A DNA stretch of 64,000 bases from assembly GCA_011800805.1 (NCBI GenBank), contig MPNW01000469.1, forward strand, positions 92,444 through 156,443, in the 5' to 3' direction. The DNA comes from Hirudo medicinalis. Taxonomy: Eukaryota; Annelida; Clitellata; Hirudinida; Hirudinidae. The notes beneath the pieces are model-generated. The model worked only from the letters and a program-made list of their open reading frames with translations. It searched no databases and had not been told where the DNA came from. How positions within the stretch are numbered: position 1 is the first letter of the stretch; the number at the start of each line of letters is the position of its first letter. The position numbers and the translations under genes were made by a program. This document shows, one piece after another, positions 1-11,255 of the stretch.

Positions 1-954
1 CCTGATGAGGGTGCCTCTAATGTTCGTACTTTCTCAGTCTCTCGATCCGTTGTTGTTGTTGTTGTACTTGCGCACCATGCATGCTACACTCTCTGGGTCC
101 ATGTTTTACGGTTCACGTTGGTCCAAACGTTCCCGAATATTTATGAATTAAGTCTCAAATTTCGGATTGGGGTGAGTGAATTTTCTTAACGGCCGAGTAC
201 CGAGGAGTTCGCAAAGTTTGACGTGTAAAAGTAAATCATGTTTGGTGTTTGAACAAGTCCTGTTAAATTATGATGTGACGAATTAGGATATAAATAATAA
301 GTCAGGTATATTGTGAACTGCATTTCACGATTCCAAGCCAGAAAAAAAAACCGCTAATTAATCTAACGAATCCGAGGAGTCTTTCGCGAATAAGGGGTTT
401 GGCTTATCTACAAGGGCTATCTGGACTTATCTGATGGGAAAACAACAGGCAATGAATAGGATGTTCAGAGGCCTGATGGGGCACATTGGATGTTTGGTTA
501 GTGCACCTGGTGTTTTGGCGTGCCGATCTCAGTAGCATGGATGTCCTTATTGTTATTATGGTTTTGGAATTGTTAATAATTCACAAAACCTGTCACAATT
601 TTACAGCATTTCGATTTACGTTTTGATTATTTTTCAAACTGGAGATTAATAATTGCTACAAATTCTTTATTTAATTTTTGAGAAACTAATTTTTGTTTCA
701 AATTCATTTTATTCATTTAATTCATTTAATGGCAAATTGTTACAATACAAATAGCGACGAAATTAACATCTTATCTCGAAGAGCACCTGTCGTCATGGGA
801 ACCTCTGCTAGATATCCAAACTCGGGTTGCGATAAGGATCGAGTGTCTTAAAAAAAAAACCTAAGAAATTTTCCGATTTTTATTTGTAAAAAAAAATAAT
901 AACTTAATAAGTTTAGACCGGAATTAATTAAGATAGCGTACAATTCTTCGTGCG
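1..954. other. Upstream of DNAI2, no gene seen
   Basis: No coding exon or RNA gene is recognisable here. There is a short GTT run near 46–66 and AT-rich sequence from about 540 to 930. The last part presumably holds the DNAI2 promoter and 5'UTR, but no clear TATA box is visible. Confidence 0.4.
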
Positions 955-3900
955 ATGGAAATAAACTTCGTTTACACAAAAACCAGAGCCAACTTCGGAC
1001 GTCATCACAAGTTCTCCGATGCTGAGTGCAAGATTCTGGTCGACATCGAGCCAAACGATGAGCTGTCCTCGTGTTACGTCGACAAAAAGTTCGTTGATAG
1101 GAGTGCCCAGCACACGACCCAGCAATCAGAACACGAGGTGATAAGAAAGATGAATGATTACATAACTTGTTCTCATCTTATCCATTCATGATTAAGTGAA
1201 ATTCTCACTCGCCTGTCCCTAGTGCCCTATGGCTGACCATCTTTTTGTGTTTTCCATCATCCCAGGTGAGCACTGAACTTCATCTCAGGGATTCCAGGGG
1301 CATCAATCACCTCGAAGGGGGTTGGCCGAGGGACGTCAACCCCTCGGATCCCGAGCAGGTCGCCAGATTCCGGAAGAAGACGGAAAAGGACGACAATTAC
1401 GTAGAGACGGTTAAAAAGCTCGCCGAGGTTAGGAAACTGCGAGTACTGAGTAGTTCAAAAATTAATTAATTCAAACCAATTCATTGACTGAATGCAATGA
1501 ATGAATGGCTGCGTTTAAGGAATGCATCCTTATTTTTCCGTCCGTACGGTCCTGTGTTCAAGACCCGACTTGCGCTCGAGGTTCGAATGCTTTTGAAAGA
1601 AAAGCCATTCTGCTCAATTTTTAGAAAGTCTTGTTTCTATTTATTGACCTTTATTTACTGACATCATTTTGACTTGTAAATTAAAGATGGGTTTGGATGG
1701 ATGACAATCATCTGCCAAGGAGGCATCTTCAACTTTGACCTCGACGGATCTTTCAAGGGGTTCTAGACTTTATTTTGAGTGGCTTTACTTTCTGAAATAA
1801 CAGAAAGGTCGTGTTATGAAATTGTTGCACGTCTCAGCAAAAAGATCAACCTCGTCTAAATGTTGCTTGTTCCCGTGCGAAGTGTGATTAGATTGAGTTG
1901 TTGTTGTAGTCGTCTGTGACGAGCAGCATTCGTATATTATAGTATTACGTTATGTCGTGTTTTGTGCACCATTCTGTGTCCTGTGTGGAGTGGCTTTGTG
2001 TGGTCAGCACTGACTTTGTTTTGCTTTAAGATTCTTTTCAATATTTTTCAATTTTCTTTTTCAGGGAGAGACTTTTTTTCAATTTTTTTTCTGGGAAAAA
2101 CATCTGAATAATTTTGAAAAAACATTTATTAACTAAATAAAGTTCTTATTTAAAAGTAATTTAATTTGAATTTAAATCCGAATAAATAATAATTTAATAA
2201 ATGATTCATTTATACTTTTATCGATATTTAATAGTTAATTTATAATGCGCCATTTGCATAGCGTCAGAGGCGCCTTATTAAGTATATATTAAGTATTAAG
2301 TAGATATTTTATTAAGTTATCGATTTGCATTTCCATCTCATCAGACGATGGAGAGATTTATCCAGCAGAACAACTCTGTCGACATTTACGAATCCTACTT
2401 CGAAGGGGAGAGTGCCCTCGACATCCAGAATCCATCCATAAGTACGGTCGTTCAGTTCTGGTAGGTCGTCCGACCTCTGAGGGTCGCGGGTCGTCCGAGG
2501 GTTTCAAATTTTAGAATTACCGTTTAAAACTGAAACAGCGATCCGAGTTCAATCAAGCGTCCCATTTCGTCGCTGTCGTGGTTCACCGACGGACCGAAGA
2601 AAGTGGCCGCTTCTTACGTCATCTACGATGCCCAGGAAACTGTCGGACCGTCCACGACCATGGACTGTTACATCTGGGATGTCGGTAGGTGCATGTTATT
2701 TACCTTGTGATGATGTTGTTGTGATTATTAGCGTCATTATTATTTTTCATTTTTGTTCTTTAGGATAGATTGAAAGTTCATAATTCTTGTTTTATAATTG
2801 CCTTAGAATATTTTTAAAACATTTTGAATGATTCAAATCAATTTTCATGTGACGTGCACGGTATGTTTTGTCAACTTGTTCAACTCCTATTTATCAATGT
2901 TAAGCTTCAACAACTAATTCTACCAGAGCTTCCACACAAGCCTGAAGTCACTTTGCAGTCAACCTCCCAGGTGGCATGCTTGGCCTACAACCCTAAGGAG
3001 CCCCATATGGTGGCAGGGGGGCTGCACAATGGCCAGGTAGTATTGTGGGACACCAAATCTGGGGGTCTTCCATTTGAGAGCAGTGATTCTATGAAGAGTC
3101 ACAGGGACACTGCCAACTGTCTCGTTTGGATCCAAAGCAAGACTGGAAATGAGCTTTTTACCTCGGCCAGGGATGGGCAGGTGGATTGATCAATTGATTA
3201 TATGTGATATATCTATTGATTGTTAATCAGTCATTCACCAAGTAACTTTCAATTTATTGAACTTTATGTGAATGAAATGTTATCAATTGATTGGCTCCAT
3301 TATTCTTAAGGTTAATTGAAAAGTATGACCATCATCTCAGGTCCTTTGGTGGGACACCCGGAAGATGTCAGAGTCGACCGAGGTCATGTACCTTGATCCC
3401 ACGAGGAGACAGGATCCCCTCAGGGCTGTTGGTGCTGAATGCCTGGAGTATGAGGTCACCATGGTGAGGAAATTAAACATTCTTTGGATTATAAATTAAT
3501 TTTAAAATATTTTAGTTAGAAATTTAAAAAACCAACGGTCACAAATATTTAATTGTCAACAATAAAACATAAAGAATGTCAATGAAGCCATGATTTAATC
3601 TCTCGGATTGTTGTTGTGAAGTCGTAATGATTATCATTATCATCATCACCACTTTCATCCTATAACCAGCCTACCAAGTTCCTAGCTGGGTGCGTGGAAG
3701 GCTCCATACTGGTGTGCAACAGGAAAGCCAAGTCGGCAGTAGAAAAGGTGGCCGGGGTGTACAACTGCTCCGTCCGCAGCCCCATCTACGGCCTGCAGAG
3801 AAACCCCTTCTTTCCCAAGTACTTCCTCAGTTGTAGTGGATACCAGGCCAGGGTGAGTGAGGGTGGATGATGAGGATGATGAAAGGGTGTGAAAGGTGAA

Positions 3901-5074
3901 GACTTTGGCGGGTGAAAGTTGATGGTAGGATTTCGTTTTTTAGCTTTGGTCAGAAGACTGGAAAGACTCTTCGATTTGGTCGACAAGGTACGTCCACGAT
4001 TATGATGATTAGTGATGTTTAGTATTTGTTATTATTTTTATGAGATTATTTGTCGGTATTAATAATGACAACAACGTTTACATTAACATTTATTTGCTTT
4101 CCACCAATAGGGAACTTCCATCGCTGACGGCCTCCTGTTGTTGGAGCCCCGTGCGTCCCTCGGTCTTCTATTCGACCAATGCCGCCGGAGTGCTGAGCTG
4201 CTGGAACATGCTGATCAATCAGACTCGGCCAATCTACGACATGAAGGTCGTTCTGACTTTATCATAATTTTATTGTTATTATTTTTATATTTCATTATAA
4301 TTTATTTGACTAGGGTGCATTCATGCGATGTTCTTAAATGTTGTTATTGTTGATTCTTTTGCTGCGACCTAATTAAATTTGCTAACGGCAATTGTTGACA
4401 CCTGAGACGAATTTTACAGGTGAGTAAGAAACCACTCAGGCGCATCAAGGCTCACGAACAAGGTAAATACCTGGTCGTTGGAGGTGACGACGGCATCATC
4501 TCGATACTGCAGGTGTCGGATGATCTCGCTCGACCCGACAAGAATGAGAAAAAAGATATGCTGGAGGTGGTTAAGTTGATGATAAGTTGAATATTAATAA
4601 TAAAGATAACTTCGTTCAATATATTGTTAGCTTATTATCATTACCAGCAACATAATTTATTACTACTAATTAATAATAATAATAATAATAATAATTCACT
4701 TCTAACCAGTTCTTTGAGAGGGAAACAAAACGAGAAAAAAACTTGGAGCTGGCGAGGAGGGACAAAAAGGCACCCAAAACTCAGGAGGTCGTTGGCTGCC
4801 ACCGCCTGTACATCATTACTATTCTCGCCATCCATACCACCATTATTACCATCCACATCACCATTATTGCCAGTCAACATCATCATCATCATCAACTTAG
4901 AAATAAATCCACCCATTCCATTGCCAGAGGGAGTCTCAGATCTCAAAATGGTTGAAGGAAGACGAGACAGAGGAGGACTTCTACCGGCGAATAGCATCTC
5001 AGTTTCTTGTCGAAGTCGACGACGAGCAAAAGAAGTTTGCCAGGAAGCCTGTCGACGTCTTCGGGGAAGATTAG
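955..5074 (+). CDS. DNAI2: Axonemal dynein intermediate chain 2 (outer arm, WD-repeat)
   Basis: Intermediate chain of the outer dynein arm of motile cilia; it holds heavy chains together and docks the arm on doublet microtubules. Twelve exons keep frame throughout: 955–1137, 1266–1427, 2345–2460, 2539–2684, 2927–3180, 3341–3463, 3670–3852, 3944–3987, 4111–4246, 4420–4566, 4710–4787 and 4928–5074, giving 572 residues against about 605 in human. The start fits the family's MEI.. beginning. Conserved blocks include NHxEGGWPRDVNP near residue 75, WD-repeat stretches such as HNGQVVLWDT and QVLWWDTRKM, ALYxLQRNPFFPK-like sequence, and WSPVRPSVFYST. The charged tail after the propeller (FFERETKREKN onward) matches the family. 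The exon 3/4 junction makes a Cys where the family usually has another residue. Intron 10 holds an (AAT)n run at about 4672–4695. It is convergent with ETHE1. Confidence 0.95.
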
Positions 5075-5270
5075 TCGACCTAGGAGGGGACTCTGGCAAT
5101 TGTTCGGCCAATGGTTCAGGGGGATTTGTAGTTTTTGTGGGGGGATTGGTCGTATGAAGATCGAGATTTATAATCTTCAATTAGCTGGTGATATTTTGAT
5201 ATATCAAAATGATAAATATGTTTTTACTAATAGATTGTGCTCTCTCGAACTTCTAGATCTTTCTTATTTC

Positions 5271-5659
5271 TTAGCATTGCATTCTGTCACCATGTTGTTG
5301 ATAATTCAGGTCAATTAAATCATAAAATCGTGGGCCGCAGGAGGCCGCATTTCCAGGGCAGTCCACCATCACTCGTCTTTTTATGTAGTAAACCAAGTCG
5401 AGTTGTTTTGAATTTGTTCGTTGCACGGGATCGATTGCGATGTCATCACTTGCTTAACTCACCTTTTTATCGAGTGACGAATTCGATCAACTTCTGACAT
5501 TCGTAAAACGGAAGCATTCCGATAAATTAAGCACTTCCTCAAGGCTCGCCCCTTGCGACCAAACGCCACTAGGGTGCCCGGTGTTTCGTAAGTACGGTCA
5601 GTGGGTTTCTTTTTGCGACCGGGGTCAAAGTGGGCGAACAATGTTTCAGATGACATCAT
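5271..5659 (-). CDS. Orphan two-exon small protein candidate
   Basis: Not recognised. Exon 1 (5659 down to 5463) opens with two Met codons and encodes 65 residues plus two bases. It ends in a strong donor (AAAAG then GTGAGT). A possible exon 2 (5376 down to 5271) follows an AAAAG acceptor, keeps frame and stops, giving about 100 residues. The first exon is basic, with a run of Lys/Arg near residue 15, a TPGTLVAFGRKGRALRKC-like stretch and SEVDRIR. Base composition is more GC-rich than the flanks, as in real exons here. It starts only 190 bp downstream of the ETHE1 stop on the same strand, so it could also be an alternative 3' exon of a longer transcript. It lies antisense to the region just past DNAI2. 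No family could be assigned. Confidence 0.35.
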
Positions 5660-5848
5660 GTTTGTCTTCAGCAGAATTGTAGTTCAATTTATCAGAGACA
5701 TGATCTCAGTTTAAACTTAAAAAATATCAGATGAATATAAATATATTCAAAGTAGCAGTCAATAAGAATATAGGACAGTGATGAATAAGCATGATCATGT
5801 TGGTGTGCTGTGCATGTCAAAGATGGCGATGATGTGTCTTCATCGCCG

Positions 5849-7583
5849 TCACTTCTTTGCCTTTTTTTGCTTTTCCATGAGTCCATCCACCAGGTTTCCA
5901 GGGATGGCGACATCTAAGAAGAGCGAATGAATGGTCTTGATAATGATGGTGGAAATATGTTAAGTTTCAAAGTTTAAGTGTGCATGTTCGACTTATTTAT
6001 AAATGTATTTGTTTAAGGGGATGTCATCTGACATCAATGTTAGAAGTTTGCATACAAATAAGGCATAAAGTTTGGCAACGTTAAATATAGTAGCAGAAAC
6101 TAACCAATGAACTTCGGCTTGGCCAGGTTAAGGTTGTCCATGATTTTGGTGAACTCTTCCAGAGATTTCGAGAGGCGGGGATTGAAAACCTTTTCCTCTC
6201 CCACTGTCGTCACCATGTGACCTGAGGACACGATGATGAATGTTAATCGCAAGTCAAAGTTATTGCAGCCAAGCTTCCGAACTAACGACGTCATAAATCT
6301 TCAAAGCCTTTCGCATAAGGATGGAACTATTATTTCTAGTTAATTTTGTGCATGTTGTTTGTGTGTTAATGACATCAACAATTTTTTTTTTTAATTTGAG
6401 GTAAACAATAAAAGAAAAGATTCTAGGTGGGGAAAACCACATCCTGATGGTTAAACTTTCAAGTGAGAAACTGGGCCTCACTAACAAGTCATGAGAAAAG
6501 GTCGTTGCACTATCTCTTAATTGGCTTTCTTATCGAGGCATTTAGCTCGAGCAATGGCTTTTATTATGACTGTGATTATCATTATCATCATCATCACCAC
6601 CACCATCACCGTTGTAGTCGTGGCCTGGGTAGAGAAGGAAGTGGTCAGGCAGAGAGAAAATCTTCTTGTGCACCATCTTGTACAGGATCTCAGGGCTACC
6701 TGTGTATCATGGTGGTGATGATGATGATGATGACAATGATGGAGATGATGACATGAGAATCCACAATGATAATTAATGAAATCATCACATTGAACCAATT
6801 TCATTAGGTGATTGTTAGCCTTAGCTTTTGTCGTTATCGTCATCGTACCCATGACCTCTGCTGCCATCACCATCATCATCATCATCATCATTGACATAGT
6901 AGCCATCATCATCAGTTATTCTCCTCACCTTCCTGGAAGTCTGTCCTTCCACATCCTCTGACGAAGATTGCATCTCCAGTGAATGCCATGTTCTTTTCTC
7001 TCCACAGGTAGGTGATGCATCCTGATGATGATGATGGTAGTGATGATTCAAATACAAACATAAATATGACCCTGGTCACAAGTACCTCATTCGTCATTAT
7101 GATAACCATCTTCATCATCATCACCGTCGTCGTCATCGTCATCATCATCAACATCATACACCATCCTCATCGACGTCGCGCCAACCCCTTTTTATCATCG
7201 CAATAGCCGTGACAGCAATCAATTTCATGACATGACGATCGTTTATCTCGATAAACTTAATGGAAAAGCATCAATAATGGTGCAGAGTTACAAACATCAC
7301 CTGGCATCACAACAACCCCCATCATCATCATCATCATCATAATCACCATCATAGTCATCATCATTGCAACCATCTTCATCATCATCATAATCCTTACCGT
7401 TAGTATGCCCTGGAGTACTGAGGCACTCGATCTTGAACTTTCCGAACTCCAGGACGTCCCCGTCGTCGACGTGCTTTCCGGCTTCTGCCGGCGACTGCTT
7501 TGAGATGACACTGAGGCAGTCCTTGAAGATCTTCCTCAGTTCTCCGCTTCCAGTTATGTGGTCAGCATGCATGTGCGTGTTCA
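5849..7583 (-). CDS. ETHE1: Persulfide dioxygenase ETHE1, 5' exons missing
   Basis: Mitochondrial metallo-beta-lactamase-fold enzyme that oxidises glutathione persulfide to sulfite. Five in-frame exons are seen: 7583–7398, 7021–6929, 6699–6610, 6221–6105 and 5913–5849, giving 182 residues. They contain the metal motif THxHADH in the first exon, a later GHTNG His, the [17 protein letters not shown] block with the metal-bridging Asp, YPGHDY with the last metal His, and NPRLS..EEF near the C-terminus. The last exon ends in a Lys-rich tail. Human ETHE1 has about 254 residues, so the N-terminal ~70 (targeting peptide, first strands) are absent. The first exon starts in phase 1 after a good acceptor, so upstream exons must once have existed. 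The R2-like element lies immediately 5'. All introns between 6222 and 7397 carry ATC/ATG microsatellites. Confidence 0.9.
6560..7395. repeat. ATC/ATG trinucleotide microsatellite clusters in ETHE1 introns
   Basis: Interrupted (ATC)n and (ATG)n runs lie at about 6577–6610, 6712–6750, 6869–6912, 7021–7040, 7101–7160 and 7319–7390, between the ETHE1 exons. They make spurious poly-Asp, poly-His and poly-Met open frames on both strands. A separate ATGG tetranucleotide run lies at about 7599–7624. Confidence 0.85.
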
Positions 7584-8077
7584 CTGGAAGGAGGGATGGA
7601 ATGGATGGATGGATGGATGGATGGAATACCGCCTAAGTTTTGATAGCAATAATGTTTCTCATGAAAAGATTCTCACAGTTCAATATATTTATTGGCATTT
7701 GAAGCCAACGAAAATGCAAACCAAAAATTGTGTTTTTTGTTGCCGAATGACAACTTGAGCATTTGACAGGATTTTGGAGTTGAGTCAAATGATTCCAAAT
7801 TGAACAGTTTATATGATCGACCAAATTTGTGTTAAGACAGCAATTGTAACATGTTTATTCAATGCACTTGTGCATGGCCATTGTTGTGGTTGTTATAATT
7901 CATCTTCTCAAATTCTAAATTCTTCCATCTATCGAATAAATGTTAAAAAGCACGAATTCAACTTCCAAGATGTCATTTATGATTCGTGCAAGACAGTGTT
8001 GCCCTTTGACTCCTGGAATCCTGGAAGCTCATGACGCTATGAAGCTTGGCGCCTTATAAATTAGCTGTTTTTTTTCT

Positions 8078-9310
8078 CAGCCAAAGAAACGAACAAACAT
8101 AATCACGGATCAAGAACCTCACCAAATATTTAAAGTCCCCTTCTGGGCTTGAGAGAACCTCGGGACATAATATGTAAATCACAGCACAACCAACTTTTTT
8201 TAAATCAATCAGTGAATTACACGATAAATGTCATCGCTACAATCCAACGCTTTTCCGCCATCGCTTTTGCGTTTTTCGCTTGTGGTGTTTCCATCGCGCC
8301 GGAGAGAGCTGCCATTGATAAATTCATCAACATGTTTCTGGAGAAGCCGAGGCCGCGCCAAGAGGAGCCAAGACGATTTCGATGAGATCATTCCTCGCCA
8401 GTTGCAAACGAATGCAGTCACGTAAACCTTCGGAGGAGGTAATTCATAATGACTGTTGCTTGTCATCCATATATGAATGTATTTGTCGTCATATTTTTGG
8501 ATGTGTGCACTTCGTCTAATGGGGCTGTGTCAGAGACGATGGTGACATCGCAGACTATGGACTGATCCTTCTCCCATGCTACTAGGTCTGGAATTCTGAA
8601 GTTCTTCAATACTTATTCTCGGCTCAACTTTGGTGATCAGTTTCTTTTATAATTGTTGTTTATAAGGTTGTTATGCCGCTCTCTTCTCGCTCTTACGTGT
8701 TTTTTTTTGTTCACAATACCTGGTCAAACCTGGAAGATATGGTCCAGGCACTCGAAGGCACCACAATAAATGTTTATCTCTGGATGATACCTGGAGATCC
8801 TGAGATTGTTTGGGAGGGCGGCAGCTCGGACCTTGATGCACTCTATGTACTCGCTTGGAGGCATCCTGGAATGACCGTTCACCATCCAATCACTAATTGC
8901 TTCCTTGGGAAAAAGACTGAAGTCCGTATCCATCGATCGAGTCATATAAACTCTCGCAGTTTCATATTTCAGTAAATTTCTTGGCTGCAGGTTCTTTTGA
9001 CTTTCCAAACTTTCCGTATTCACAAAGAATTGCGCTGTTATCTTTCAAAGCATCGAACAGAAACTCATCCTCATTGGACTTGGACTGTGACACCGCTGCC
9101 GACATTCTATTGATTCTAATGATTCTAATGATCGGCACCCGTTTTCTGAGCTGCAATAATCAGAGTTCTCAGCCTTGACTCCCGCGTGGAAGAAAGCAAC
9201 CGGCATATCTTTGGAAGGCGCAGCCATTGTCGGACAGCGGATCTTATCTTGATGTCAGAAGCACTGAGAGACTTTATCGAAATGCTATTAAAGGTGAAGT
9301 AATGCACAAG
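8078..9310 (-). mobile_element. Decayed R2-like non-LTR retrotransposon, 3' part
   Basis: Reading from 9310 downward, broken frames give the end of a reverse transcriptase ORF of the R2 clade (restriction-like endonuclease type). Visible pieces are a KIRSAVRQWLRLPK block (about 9260–9200), then PVAFFHAGVKAE in another frame, and a YIECIKVRAAALP stretch (about 8830) followed by a Cys–Cys–His zinc-knuckle-like block ending near ECLDHIFQ. The endonuclease signature PDLVAWEKDQSIVCD (PD, 12 residues, D) lies near 8590–8545. A C-terminal VTAFVCNWRGM..KSS block lies near 8430–8370. Several frameshifts and stops make it a pseudogene. The 3'UTR runs to about 8078 and ends GGCTGAG followed by an A-rich tail; the same 3' end recurs at 35165–35300. 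It sits directly 5' of the first recognisable ETHE1 exon. Confidence 0.8.
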
Positions 9311-9861
9311 ACTTGGTATTGGATGGTACCTGAGAGTGTAAATTGTTTGATTTGGCTTATTATTAATAATAATTAATCGATTGCTTTATTTATATTCCGA
9401 TTGAATCCACGAGTAATAACACTGAGTTTCACAAATGTTCATCAATCAAACAGATTCTCTTTCTTGAACTCATTTGTGTTCTTAGCTTCGAAAAAAGAGA
9501 TACTTTTTGGAAATTGGACCTAACAAGTTCATCACCCGAATATGGTTTTTAAGGTTCAAAATACAATCCCACTTCAGCTCCAAAAATGTAGTTCTAGATG
9601 CCTCAGTAACAGTTGTGGAAAAGCACTTTTCATAGTCTTTTTAAATTGTTAATTAATTTAATTTAATGACAAACAGGGTTTCTGATAATTCTATTTGTAT
9701 TATTAAATTTGATCAGATCTAAACGGCAAAACTCTCTGATGTTCATTCAAAGTCAGTCTCTGGGCTGCACTGGAGTAAGCTGATTGCGTAATCTACTTAT
9801 CAAACGAATGCACAATTAAGTGACCACGTAACCACGGCAACCGAACGTGAAGTTTAAACTT

Positions 9862-9868
9862 TATAAAA
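9862..9868 (+). promoter_or_regulatory. TATA box for the CaaX-protein gene
   Basis: TATAAAA occurs once in a relatively GC-balanced stretch. About 35–45 bases downstream is a short leader that reaches a GGGTGAG donor near 9913. An intron then ends at a TTTCAG acceptor near 10140, 40 bases before the ATG at 10180. This fits a non-coding first exon of about 15–25 bases. The start site itself is inferred. Confidence 0.5.
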
Positions 9869-10179
9869 GTGGCTAGTCCTGGGAGAGTTTGTTTCGGAGT
9901 TCAATTCTATTGGGTGAGTTTAAAGTTGAAAGTTCATCCTAATGAAACTCAGTCGGTTAATGATGTTTATTATGGCTTTTATATACTGTAACCATAAACA
10001 AACATTTAAGATGACACTTAAATTACATTAATTTGACACTTTTGGTCGGTTGCTCACTGCTTGGTTGCATATTAATTTGGTGTGTAATAGGCATCATAAC
10101 TTGAAAATATCGTTACATCCCTATTAATTTTACTTTCAGAATTACTTCAGCCTTAACTTCATTCAACTAAAAGTTGACA

Positions 10180-10968
10180 ATGACGGACGCTGAAAGTGCC
10201 AGGGAGGAATGGACCACCTACACCGAAGAACTAGAAAATGCTTTGATTACGAATATATCAAATGAATTACCTCCTCCAACATATTCTTTTGATCCTGATC
10301 GTTATTTGGACGATGATGGCGGAAAAGGAGACACGTGTCAGAACACTAACGGCTCACCTGAAGTGGCAAGTGCCAGGAAGAAAAACACGTTGGATTCCAC
10401 GGAAATCGTCGAGGCCGAACAGGAGCAGGCAAGAGAGTCTGGAAGAGCAGAACAAGAAAGTGACGATGTTGAGAAGATTTCAATTTCGGAGGAACACAAG
10501 AATGAAGACGACGAGGTTACGGAAGAAGCTGATAGGAGTTTTGAAGACGGTTGCGAGGAAAGTATCGCTGAATTCGGTAAAAGAATGGAACTTCGTGCTG
10601 AACAGGACGCAATATCAGCAGACGAACCTGAACGAAATGATGATGACGATGACGATGCCGTGACAACAGCGGCAAAACTAGACCTTGTCGAAGTTGGAGA
10701 CAACCTTCCAGACAAGTTCAAACAAAATGACCTCGACAAAGAAGTAAGTCGAAGAGCTGAAGTAATTGAAGAAACAAAGTCAGCATCAGACAGCTGTGCC
10801 ACTGACCACAGCAACCCCAGCCCAGCTCCGAGTTCAACCAGGAGTGGATTGAGAAGGGCATTCGACTTCTTAAAGCTTCGTCGTCGAAACAAAATTGGTA
10901 ACAGGTGTCTGCTTTCAGCTTCTAACAGGTCGGATTCAAGGCAGAGTGCACTTTGCATCATACAATGA
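10180..10968 (+). CDS. Acidic protein with C-terminal CaaX prenylation motif
   Basis: Family not recognised. The coding region is a single exon of 262 residues. I start it at the ATG at 10180; the TTG six bases upstream is not a likely start. Residues about 70–190 are strongly acidic (Asp/Glu-rich, with a run of Asp near residue 155) and look disordered. The last 45 residues switch to basic, with LRRAFDFLKLRRRNK, and the protein ends ALCIIQ. C-I-I-Q fits a CaaX box, and Gln in the last position usually directs farnesylation. Together with the basic patch this predicts membrane anchoring, as in Ras-like and paralemmin-like proteins, although no sequence likeness to those families is evident. 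The gene has its own TATA box and a poly(A) signal at 11250–11255. Membrane location is inferred. Confidence 0.75.
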   Translation: MTDAESAREEWTTYTEELENALITNISNELPPPTYSFDPDRYLDDDGGKGDTCQNTNGSPEVASARKKNTLDSTEIVEAEQEQARESGRAEQESDDVEKISISEEHKNEDDEVTEEADRSFEDGCEESIAEFGKRMELRAEQDAISADEPERNDDDDDDAVTTAAKLDLVEVGDNLPDKFKQNDLDKEVSRRAEVIEETKSASDSCATDHSNPSPAPSSTRSGLRRAFDFLKLRRRNKIGNRCLLSASNRSDSRQSALCIIQ

Positions 10969-11249
10969 ACCAGTCACGACCTAATTGACATTTTTGAGGA
11001 TTCGTAACTTGAGGACAAGCAGGAATTTAAATGTCAAAAGAAAGTTCGAATATGTTCCTATTTCCTATTTTAGCATTTGTATGTCAGCAACGGATAAACG
11101 ATTTCATTAAAAACAGCTTCAAAACACTACCATGAGTGTTAGTGCTATTACTAATTATTTTTATTACTGGTGCGATTTCTAAATCAAACAATGAATTTAA
11201 TCAAATAGTACGGCTTGCTGCAACTAATTTGTACAAATTCCAATTCGAA

Positions 11250-11255
11250 AATAAA
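11250..11255 (+). terminator. Poly(A) signal of the CaaX-protein gene
   Basis: AATAAA lies 282 bases past the stop codon, in an A-rich stretch. It is a canonical cleavage signal position for a short 3'UTR. Confidence 0.5.

Noticed and set aside
1545..1600. Possible tRNA (GGTTCGAATGC motif) in DNAI2 intron 2
   Set aside because: No acceptor stem, A box or cloverleaf could be formed around it.
4624..5180. Long open frames of 177–179 codons on both strands over the DNAI2 3' end
   Set aside because: They run through microsatellite and out-of-frame copies of true DNAI2 exons; neither has family likeness or splice context.
6463..7511. Many poly-Asp, poly-His and poly-Met open frames
   Set aside because: Products of ATC/ATG microsatellites in ETHE1 introns, open in several frames on both strands.
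10338..10961. 207-codon antisense open frame rich in Ser
   Set aside because: Mirror of the acidic plus-strand ORF: GAA/GAT codons read as TTC/ATC and TCN on the other strand. The sense frame has the promoter and poly(A) context.
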